A model generated the notes under the pieces. The model had not been told where the DNA came from and ran no database searches. It saw only the letters and a program-made list of their open reading frames with translations. DNA of 14,731 bases. Origin: Hyphochytrium catenoides. Its lineage: Eukaryota > Sar > Hyphochytriomycetes > Hyphochytriales > Hyphochytriaceae. Position 1 is the first letter of the stretch. Each line of letters begins with the position of its first letter. A program made the translations under genes and the position numbers. The stretch spans positions 15,456 to 30,186 of the forward strand of contig FLMG01003540.1 of NCBI GenBank assembly GCA_900088475.1. Reading direction: 5' to 3'. Positions 1 through 9,300 of the stretch are shown here, piece by piece.

Positions 1-479
1 CTGGTAAAGACGGCACCCACTGGCCCTCAGGAGCCAGAGGGTGGGACTGCTCAGGAAGAACCGACAAAGATAGCAGCAGCACCGCAAGGGAGAAAGGCAA
101 AGAAACGAGCAGAGTCAACGAACATCAAAGAGCGCAAGCAAGCACCGTCGAGACCTATAGGGACCTCTGTCAGCCAAAGCTTTGCTGGCAAGAGGAAGGA
201 GGGAGCCAAGCACGACGCATCTTCTGCCGCCACAGACTTAACGCCGAACTCAAGAAGAAGGAGAGTGTCCGCTTTAGCGGCGGAGGCAAAGATTGCTGCA
301 CAAATGGCTCACAAGTACGCAGCCATTGCTGAAGCCTCGGCGTTTAGCCCTCCAGGTAATCTCGCAATCTATTTCACTTACTGCGCTTATTTTGCTAGTC
401 TGAGCTTAACGTCAACACGGGCTCTTTTCTCGTGCTTGTAGAGAGGACGCGGGGGCGAAGGGAAACCAAACCTAGCTAG
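1..479 (+). CDS. 3' end of unrecognised basic, disordered protein (partial)
   Basis: Frame 1 is open from the first base to the splice donor after base 355 (CCTCCAG|gtaatc), with no start codon in the window. An acceptor at 440-441 (gcttgtag) joins in phase 1 to a short last exon, 442-479, giving ERTRGRRETKPS and stop TAG at 477-479. The product is about 130 residues of tail, rich in Lys, Arg, Ala, Ser and Gln, with nuclear-localisation-like clusters (GRKAKKR, NSRRRRV) and an Ala-rich helix-like stretch (ALAAEAKIAAQMAHKYAAIAEA is its approximate extent, split here as ALAAEAKIAAQ and MAHKYAAIAEA). No domain is recognised. A disordered tail of a nuclear protein is an inference from composition only. 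If the intron is not used, the frame runs on to a stop near 441. The gene is convergent with the SLY1 gene. Confidence 0.6.
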
Positions 480-609
480 CAAATGCACCGGAGGCCCGTT
501 TCTCATCACTATTTCCGCAGCTCACCCTTCTGAAAACGATATATTTTTTACCCTCGGCATGGCGCTGCCTGCGTGTTACGCCTACTCCCCATTCTGTATG
601 ATCTTGCAT

Positions 610-615
610 AATAAA
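610..615 (+). terminator. Possible poly(A) signal AATAAA for the left partial gene
   Basis: An AATAAA hexamer on the + strand lies about 130 bases after the stop of the left partial gene and 9 bases beyond the stop of the convergent SLY1 gene. Position and strand fit a cleavage signal for the left gene. The hexamer alone is weak evidence, because poly(A) signals differ between protist lineages. Confidence 0.3.
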
Positions 616-623
616 CACATCTT

Positions 624-3600
624 TTACTCACTCCCGAGCACGCTTAGCTGTTCGAGAAACTTCTCTGGTGAGAGGAGCTCTGTGCAGCCATAGATCACAT
701 TCCGAGGCTGGACTTGAGCCTGTACGAGAAGAGCGATGCGAGTCGACACACGTAAGACAGGTTACTTTCAGTGGTACAGAGGTAGTATTCGTCCCGAAAC
801 CTGACAGAGGGACGGAGCACAGTAACCTGCCAGGCAAAGATGGATAAACGTTTTTACGCACCGCGCAGTAGTCCTGAAGGTTCTGGAACTCAACATAGTT
901 CCCACCTCCGATAACGAAGACAATTGCGTCACGGAAAGGAGTTCGAAGCCTAGGCACCTCGCCTGAGGCCGTCGGTTTCACCTGCAGCAGTGAGGGCTGT
1001 TAGGCGGGGCTAGGCGGGGCTATCGCTCTTATGTTAATCCTCCTTCACTCGAGTAGTATTCTCTCTTCACCTTGGGGTCTAGATAGATCCACGAATCGTC
1101 TTCAGTGCCCTGTCGGATCTCGCAGATGTTATCGACCACCCTCGTCACGTTAAGCTTCTTCGTCGTAGGCAAGAAGTTCTTCACACCTAGGTTAGACCAG
1201 AGGAGTAAGCTGGAGGCCCCTTCTCGAAGCGTAGCTGTCCTCCTCGATTGTCGTGAACATTGTCCCTCTCGAGAGCATGTTTGAGGGCTGCTCCGCTTGA
1301 ACTGGTTTTTGCCCTCAACCGTTACTGCCCCGACCTGCGTGCCCCTATCATTCCCGGCTAAACCCCTAATGCCACAGATTCACCTTCCACCCTGACCAGT
1401 CCTTCACGGCTCTCTTCTCTTCTCCTTTCATGTTACTCACTTGCTGTGGCCTTGTCCAGCCAACCTTGTGCCTGAGCGCCAAAAGCTCCTGCCAAGCCCT
1501 TGAAGACGCTACTGGGGTCCGATTGGACCTGAGCTACTGTCACAGTTCCTGTGTAAACATGACCTGTTAGCAGATCCTCAGACCAAAGATGTCCATCGGG
1601 TTCTCTTCAGAATCAACAGGTACGTGTCTTACAGCCTACTCTTTCGCTACCAGGTAAATGAATTCTGGCCCATTCTCACGTTTCTTCTGAACTCAGTAAA
1701 AGTCCGGTCCCCACTCTTCACTCTCTTAGACACGGATATGGCTCTGTTTACCTAGATCTGAAGCCATGGAAACAGGCTTCCGTCTAAATGCGGCATTCTT
1801 TTTCAAGTATCGAAGAGCTCTAAAGTCTGCTACAGGTGCTGGATTGTCGGCGGTACTTAACGCCTATCAACATGGCGAGGTATTAGCTTTTTGAAGCAGG
1901 GCCCCTTCTGAGGTCCTGAGATATCAGTGGTAATAATAAAGGACAAACCTGTACTGCTCTTGTGATCGCCTCTTCAATTTCACTAATCTCTGTCGATGAC
2001 GCACTGGTTGAGAGATGGTAGATCATGGCCAGCCTTTGCTTGTCATTGAAGGAGCCCTAAGACAGAAGAGAAGATTACTCCTCATTCTGAGTCCTTGAAA
2101 AAGAAACCTTGATATTAGGCAGAAAATCATGATCAAATCAGGCCGCTGCCGTAGCTCTAGGTTTGCACTGCAATAGGCAAAGACGAGCCACAAGCTGGGT
2201 AGCAAGAGGCAATCACAAGAGAGACTCCTGATGGAGGATTGTTCCCGGACTTAAGCCAGAACACAGGCTCTAGATGAGCAGGGATCATAGAAGGTGAGGT
2301 TGTCAATTCTTTCCTTCTCAGGATCAGCGATAAGCTCCATGAGCTCCTGCCTATCTACAAGTCCACTGCTCATCATCTTTTGCTCCAGCAAAGAGAAGGT
2401 AGGAATCTGTCTTGCCGCAACAATTTCAAAAGCGGCCTGGAAGATGTTTGTGTGTACTTCTAACTGCTTCTTTTTCTCTAGAAGGACAGGGAGAGTATCC
2501 ACTGCAGACACGAGGTCCTGATGTGTCCCATAGGCGGAATGGGGCAGGATTGTAGAGCAGTCAGGCGTCAGACGGATTGTCGGGTCTGGAGTCGTGCTAC
2601 TCTTATCGAAGACAAAAACTAGATGAGGATTGTGTCTGCCAGGCATGTGAGCGCATACCTTGGTGCTGCTTCCCTCTCCAGGTAAACCAAGGGCGACATC
2701 CAGCTTCCCTCCTGCCTACGGGGGGCCCTGTAAGCCGTAGCGACACAATATTTAAAATACCAAAGGTCATCAGCTCTTACCTTAGCCCGAATATCTTCCT
2801 CCTGTTTCGTCACTCTTTTCATCTCTTCCTCATTAGCGGCAATGGCATCAGGGAAAAGATCCCGTGCGTGGGCTGCGAGGTTAAAGGAGAAAGGATGAGG
2901 TTAGATCTCTCAGGGCATGAGGGGACGAAGTGCATGCATCCTCTAGTAGAACTGACGCGTAGAGACGAAAGCAACAATGAGCCAAGGAGGCGGTAAACGG
3001 ATGTAAAAAGAAATACATTAGCTATGGTAATCTAAGGAAAGACTCAAAGAGACAACCTAACACAGGGCTTGACCAGGAGATAGTGAAACCTCAGGAGCGA
3101 GGTACATTTTGAAAGCCTACCGACCTCTAAAGAACGGATCTGTAGTGGTGTCAAAGTCATAAGTCTTTCTTTGTTTCCCACTTGCACTGGAAACGTTGAC
3201 GACTACTCGATTCATATTGATCCCGACCAGATCGTCTATCAAGGCCTGCAAAGACGTCCAACAATTGAGGGAATGGTCCTCAAATTAGTGATGAAAACGG
3301 AACCAAAGTAGTTAAAAAGCCGAAAAGACCGGTTGAGGGTGTTCCTACCTGGTAGGTTGAAGCATGGTGAAGAGCCGCAGCTATATCATCGTTCCTGTCC
3401 ACTATGACGAGCACTGGGCGGTGGAAGGACCCTGAAGAGAAAGAACCCGAAAAGATCTCACTCTTGCCAACCTAGGGGTAGGAGGATGATTGAGTTATAT
3501 TTTCTTGCTCGTTTCCAATGACCGGCCAAGCTCAATTTTCTCTATGTAAGCCGACAGCTATAAGCCTCTACATCCACGTTCAGAACTGCTAGTGGGCAAA

Positions 3601-4956
3601 CGTGCGACCTTTACCTAACTATCTTCGTACGCGTCTCATATGCCACATCCATATCCTGGAACATACCAAGTGGTCCCTGAGCAAAGTGTATAGCTTCATC
3701 GCAACTACTTCTCCTGGTCCTCCCGGGGCACATCTAATGATTGGAACTTCTCCGTATGTCGCTAGAACAGAAAAGAGACCCTGTGCAATTGACTCCATCG
3801 AGGCTTGGATCTGTGCATAGCGATGGGGAAGAGAGAGACCAAGGCGGAGGAAGGTTGAGCTGAAGGGCAATCCGCCTGTAACACTCTACCTCACCTCGTT
3901 GTCTCGCGCCCTACGATTGTTGTAGGAGATGTATGAATTTGGCATGTTCAGAGTAAAGAGCTGCGGCTCCAGGCAGACAAAATTCAAATACTGATCGTAC
4001 ACCTTCTGAACCTGTTCAGAGGTAAGCCTGTTAGAATTGTTGAGGCCCTGGTGGGCGCTGACTTTCATGGGTTCATGCAGACGATAAGGAGAACCTGATA
4101 GCTCAACCCACATGACAGCGAGAGAAAGAGGTAATTGGAATATCACGACTATCAATGTTTAGAGGATAAGATGGGGAGCTGTACGGCTCGATGCCGACCA
4201 CAACGAGATGCGGGATGTAAGAAGACGTGAGAAGGTGCCCTACCAGCGAAGTGGAGTCTGATTCTACAGTTGCCTTCGCGATAGACTCCAATAAAGAGCG
4301 TGGAAGAGGTGACACGAAGTTTAAATAGAAAGAGGTATACAACCGGCTTGCGAGGTCCTTGTGTTCACAGGCAATAGATCATTAGATTCCCGGAGGATCC
4401 TGTCATTCTAGTGAAGAAACGGTATGGTACCTTCGTTAGCCTTCCCACGTTCGTTTCGTTGGGCTGTATAAAGTAGATCGCTGGGACATCCGGGATTTCC
4501 TCCCTATCGGAGTCTATCAGCATGTGCAGCGTTACTCCTGCGATTTGTTATGAATTAGTATGGCAAGTCAGTGACGCTCTTCTTCGGCCTCACCTTGCTT
4601 TCGGAGGTCGCCGACCTTCAGAATGGGCGATATAACATCTCTGCAGAACCTATCGTAGATCAGAAGCTTCCATTGATTTGACCAGGTGCTACCGGGTAAC
4701 AGCAAACATAATCTGAGCTTTTAGCACTATCTCGTCAACCTCTAACGTCATACCTATCGTCACCATCTAGGTTGACCGTATCATATCCTCCTCCCGTCGC
4801 TGACTTCTGTTCTACAAGATCAAGCATCCTAAGAATGCCAGCTAGGAGAGCAACCAGCAGTCAGCACCCCACGAAGCCACAAAGAGAGGGATACACCATA
4901 CCTTTTTGCTTATCTCGCAGGCTAAGCGCCGGCGCCGACCCTGTTGGTGCCGCCAT
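624..4956 (-). CDS. SLY1: SLY1/SCFD1 homologue, Sec1/Munc18-family vesicle-fusion protein
   Basis: Exons, 5' to 3': 4902-4956, 4754-4841, 4594-4688, 4431-4537, 4244-4357, 3895-4011, 3667-3810, 3349-3471, 3125-3245, 2781-2872, 2659-2715, 2314-2601, 1949-2056, 1752-1863, 1441-1563 (or to 1533/1548), 1071-1186, 862-981, 624-719. All phases agree and the product is about 681-691 aa, against 620-640 in plants and animals. Family signatures run in order: [116 protein letters not shown] and the tail [18 protein letters not shown]. Known role: a cytosolic SM protein that clasps syntaxin-5/Sed5-type SNAREs in ER-Golgi fusion. The start is the ATG at 4956, followed by a short Ala/Pro leader and then SLRDKQK, the usual family beginning. 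Exon 12 has an irregular donor. Exon 15's 5' edge is ambiguous. Identity is secure; single splice sites are less so. Confidence 0.93.
1001..1020. repeat. Perfect 10-base tandem duplication in a SLY1 intron
   Basis: The 10-mer taggcggggc occurs twice in direct succession. It lies inside the intron between the exons at 862-981 and 1071-1186, just upstream of that intron's acceptor on the minus strand. It looks like a small local duplication; no function is proposed. Confidence 0.8.
2057..2313 (-). other. SLY1 intron with an apparent GA donor
   Basis: On the minus strand the exon ends CCTGAGAAG and continues gaaagaattg. This matches a normal donor (AAG|gtaaga) except for A instead of T at intron position 2 (base 2312). 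The acceptor at 2057-2058 (gtcttag) is ordinary and in phase 0. With this junction the protein reads [14 protein letters not shown], the same loop length as other SLY1 proteins. The nearest in-phase GT donor is at 2262-2261; using it adds 17 residues ([17 protein letters not shown]) with no counterpart that I recall in the family. A true non-canonical intron, a sequence error or a lineage insertion are all possible. Confidence 0.5.
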
Positions 4957-6374
4957 TTTCGCGTTCGTGTCGTTGTCTAGCCTCACCCACTCTCAAATAA
5001 CGCTATACTGAGGCAGGTCTAGATATCATCTGTCTATTGTCAGTGAGTCGCAAGAGCGCTGCTGACGAAGTTCGATGGCGAGTCAGATGTGTAAGGGAGC
5101 CAAGCTAGCTTGAAGGGAGCTTACAATTATAAATCTTTGACTGTAAACTCTCAGACTTTATGGGCGCTCTTGATCAAAGTCCTCCTGGGGGTGGTTTGAG
5201 AAAGGGTGTTACACTCGAAGATTCCGCAAAGAGTCAAACTTCCTCTTCTGTTGCAAGATGATGTATGGGAGAGATGATGTGGGAAGATCTTACGCTAACT
5301 GCTGGAGGAGGAGAAGAAAGCTCGGTCCACCAGCAGGATGATGCAGCAGCAGTTGGCTCATTAACATAAAGAAGCAGTCTTTACTCAGCACGTCCAAAGA
5401 ATAGACAATGAGTCGATGCTTGTTCGACAAGGAATCTATGAATACTAAGTTTCATCAGGTAGAGTGGTGGGTGTTCTCTGGCTGACGGTCTATAGGCCTA
5501 GCAGGGGAACTTACAGAGAGAGATCTCTCCTGTTGAATACTTCCATAAATGATACAATAGACCTAACAATGTTGTGCCTACATGGATGGGCACTCCTTGG
5601 ACTCAATATAAAGACACCGCGCTCTCAACCAAGGTCATGGAAGCATTGGCCCCCCATCATCATTGACGACTAACGTCCAGTGCTCGCTTTATGGGTGTAG
5701 GAGGCGATGTCCGTATAAAGATCTCTCTACTTCCGTGACCCAAAGCTGCTCGCTCTTGCCCCTACTCATGGGATCATCTCAAAAAGAAGAGATGCCTGTT
5801 GTGGGGCATCTGGTATGGGGAGGACGGAGGAAGAACCTTAGCAAAGGAGCAAGAGGAGCTAGAGAGCACTTTCCTGAGACTACATGTGCTATTTATCGCG
5901 TGAGGTAAAATAAGAGTAGGGCTACTACTGGCGGCGCGATAGGTAATCACCTCTTCTGATGCCAACAGGAATAAAGGAAGACGAGAAAATCTAAGGCTTG
6001 AACTTCTCTTCTGCTTTTTACTGTGTTCTTGGTACGAACTCTTCAAGGCAGATCCTCCATCCGAAAAACCGAAAGTAGCACCTTTCAAGTATCCATCAAC
6101 ATCGCGCTGATGAAGGTCCAGAAATCTCTTTATTCTTTGAGATTCTGGTCGGTCCCACGAGTGCTGACTGCTTGCCTCAGTCTTTATGAGGCGGTTTCGA
6201 TGATGACGCCATGTACGGGCCAAGCTTTGAGGCTTTTTCGCAGTGCATAGATTGATCACCATGAGTAGACATGATGACCTGACCAACCAAGCAGATCCGG
6301 ACGTCGCATAAGATAGATACATGTTTGGCCTGCTGTAGCGGCCGTATCATTCATCTGTACTGAGGAGGGGCGCG
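4957..6374. other. Gap between divergent SLY1 and ABC1-kinase genes
   Basis: About 1.4 kb separates the start codon of SLY1 (minus) from that of the ABC1-kinase gene (plus), so both promoters should lie here. I found no recognisable protein, tRNA-like cloverleaf or repeat in 4957-5770. The plus-strand open stretches at 5464-5673 and 5663-5908 show no domain and look like chance frames. The right half contains a doubtful minus-strand frame, listed separately. No TATA box or other promoter motif could be assigned with confidence. Confidence 0.5.
5774..6322 (-). CDS. Doubtful unrecognised reading frame, possibly a first exon
   Basis: A 182-codon frame is open on the minus strand, starting only 52 bases from the ABC1-kinase ATG. 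The part from about 6265 to 5998 looks protein-like (RIKRFLDLHQRDVDGYLKG, ATFGFSDGGSALKSSYQEHS), with mixed charge and no low complexity. After that the frame turns Ser/Leu-rich over pyrimidine-rich DNA, as expected of an intron. A possible donor (CACA|gtaaaa) sits exactly at that change. I could not find a convincing second exon or any known family. It may be a small gene whose first exon ends near 5998, or a chance frame in the shared promoter. Confidence 0.25.
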   Translation of the reverse strand: MYLSYATSGSAWLVRSSCLLMVINLCTAKKPQSLARTWRHHRNRLIKTEASSQHSWDRPESQRIKRFLDLHQRDVDGYLKGATFGFSDGGSALKSSYQEHSKKQKRSSSLRFSRLPLFLLASEEVITYRAASSSPTLILPHAINSTCSLRKVLSSSSCSFAKVLPPSSPYQMPHNRHLFFLR

Positions 6375-9300
6375 ATGGCCCGCCCGTCGAACAACCTCCG
6401 AGAGCTTCTCTCAACAACCTCATTAGATGACCTTTGGACGCTCATGGCTCGAGCTGTAAGAGCCAGTGGAAAAAGCGTAGGCTCGCTCAACGGTCATTCT
6501 GCTCAGTGTATTAAGGTAACGATTGGGCCGAGAACCGCCTACTTGACACTTTCGAAAGGAAGTGCTGAGTTAACTCCGGCCAAGAACATGGCACCCGACC
6601 GCCTTCGAACCGAACCCGTATTCTCGATCACTTTGGCCTCCGAGGACGACTTCAGTTTGTTAGTAGCTGGTCACCTTTCAGTTGCCCGGGCACTGTTGAC
6701 ACGCCGCCTACGATACTCTGGAGATCGCTCTCTTCTCAGCCAACTTACTCCTTTCTTTCGGTCAGTGGCTCTAACCATGAGTGAAAGACTTCTTGGCAGT
6801 GCTTCAAAGGCAAGTAGCAGCGTAACAGACCCTGGGGTCAGAGAGCAGCTGGAATATGTACTAAAGGAGAATCACAAGCTTCAGCGCAAAGTGAACGCCC
6901 TGGAACTTTTGATCGAGGGCCAAGAAGCTCTCATACTCAATGGTGAATCCGAGGCCATTGCTCTTTCACTCTATTACGTGCTCCGCGGACCCGTTCTCAA
7001 GGCCTGCCTGGCTGTGATTTGCTTCTATCTCTACCTCAATGGATATACCACGGCGTTCCTGTCCAGCATGACCCTGATGTTCCTTATTAGGATGCTACTT
7101 GTGGCAGACTACTTTAGTCTCTTTCGACGGCAGGTGGTGGTCTACGCCTTGGCTGTGCGCGTCTATCTAACCTATAAGCTGGCCAAGATTAGGGCCCGTC
7201 GCTTGCTGGATGAGCAGAAGGGAGATAACTTGATGGAAAGAGTGCATCGAACCCAGGCTAACCTTCTCTATCAGAAGGTAGTGTAACTTCCCTCGAATCA
7301 ACCCTTTCTCAGTAAGACGGCTGTCTCCCTCCTCCTACGAATGTAAGACTGTATTCACCACCTCCTCTCCAGGCCCTATACCCTCATCCTCCTCATTTTC
7401 ATCACGCTTGAGTTTCGTTCTCCCGCTTTTTCTGTGTCTAAAAGTCTCTAGAGATACAGCCTAAGAAGAGTGCGTTCCGGATGACATTCTTTTTAGCCGC
7501 AGCCCATAGCAATTCTTCAAGACGATCAGCAGATCTTCATCTCATGAATAATCCCTTTGCCCTTTGCCACACAGGCTCTGGAGCTTCAGGGATTTTGGCT
7601 GAAGCTAGGTCAATACCTCAGCGCCAGAGCAGATGTGATGCCACCCGCATACATACGACTACTAAAGAAGCTCCAAGATAGTGTTCCGGCGAGGCCTTTT
7701 GACGTGGTGAGGACGACAGTAGAGGATGAATTGGGGAGAAAGCTTGAGGAGATATTTTCCCACTTTGAGAATGAACCAATTGCTGCAGCGTCGATAGCAC
7801 AGGTGCATGTGGCTTACCTCAAGGACAAAAAGAAGGTAGATACTCGCATCCTGCAGCTCTTAGAATCGCATCCACTGGATGCTGAAAGTGTCACCTGCAA
7901 ACTGATTAAGGGGCACATTTGGCTGCCTAGGGATGTCCTCCTTCCTCCGTATCATTGAATCCTGCCTGGCGTGTCAAGTTCTCAAGAGTCCCTTCCTTGA
8001 TCGTGTCTCATATCTAAGTCCCATTAAGAGGGTTGGCTCCTCTTCTCAGCAAATCTTACCTAACTGCTCCCTCTTTAGGTGGCCGTCAAGGTCCAACACC
8101 CAGAGATTGCCCTACTGCTTGCTCAAGACATGAAGAACATGGAGAAAATCTTTCGCTGGGTCTCCTGGCTAGAACGAGGCTTTGACTTTGGCCAAATTGT
8201 CAAGGAATGGTCAGAGGCCGTGGCAAAGGAGCTTGATTTTAAGGCAGAAGCCGATGCGACGAAGTTCGTTGGAGAACGGCTGAAGGAGTCTGGAATCAAT
8301 GCAAAGACAGTACATGTAAGGCATGCAACGGCAGAAACTCCCGCTATCTTCCACGGCATTATTGCGTGCATATGAGTGCCCCTCCCCTCCTTTTCCTTGG
8401 CTTTCCGCGATGTCTATGTGTCATCATATACCATACTTTCTCATTCGACCTTCTATTCATCCATCTTTTTCAACCAAACTCGCGGGTTCTTTCTGGTGTG
8501 CCCCAACCATGAACGATGATCACTAGGTCCTCGAGGCATTATCCACGTCGAAGGTGATGGTAATGACCTTCATAGAGGGCATGAAGATTTCGGAATGCCT
8601 TGAGCTTGAGTCCAAAGAGCGACATCAACTGGTTGGAGACATCATTGAAAGTTTCGCCTATCAGATCTTTGTCGCTGGACTATTCAATGCAGGTGCCACC
8701 ATGAGAAGATGAAGTCGCACTTGCCCAAGCTCTTGGATCTTTGCCTTCTCCCTTCTTTTAGTCTGTACAATCCAAAACTCATTAACTATTGTCTTAATTC
8801 TGCCTATCAGGTCCTAACTCTATAAATAGACTTCTGGGCTTCTACCGTCGCAGCTGCTACGAGCTCCATAACACTCCTCTTCATAAATACGTTCCTCTTG
8901 ACTCTGTTCTCTCGTCCTTTTCCCGCAGATCCGCATCCTGGAAACATCATGGTTTTGAGGAACTCCAAAAGTGATGGCACTGAGTGCCCGGAATATAAGC
9001 CAAGCTCCAGAGGCTCAAGCTCCCCTAAAATGTACACACCGGTTTTATTAGACTTCGGGCTCTCACGTCAAATGGACGACGACAAACGCCTAGCTTTCGC
9101 TCAGGTACGTGGCCGAAATCTTCATCCTGAGACAGGCTTACCTGCGTCACGTTTTTCATTCACCTTTGCATTAAATAGGCATGAATCTATTTGACATCTT
9201 CAGATTGCAGGGAAGCATTAGGTGGCTCTTTCCTTTTGAGGTTCAGCTTCTTAACGCAATTGCGCCTTCAGATGCTGTGGGCGGCCTACGAGACGGATTT

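Noticed and set aside
1187-1260. In-frame upstream extension of the SLY1 exon 1071-1186 (reads [12 protein letters not shown])
   Set aside because: Phase and homology join the exon ending at 1441 (GWLDKATA) directly to VKNFLP via the acceptor at 1187-1188; the extension lies in the intron.
3432-3471. A 10-base microexon (3462-3471) followed by a 30-base intron in SLY1
   Set aside because: The whole stretch reads in frame as [19 protein letters not shown], matching the family without any intron, so it is one exon, 3349-3471.
6375-7286. A stand-alone intronless 303-aa SCP2 gene
   Set aside because: Its C-terminal HRTQANLLYQK is the start of the ABC1 region. The donor after 7277 splices in phase to the kinase and restores the family's spacing; the stop at 7286 is inside the intron.
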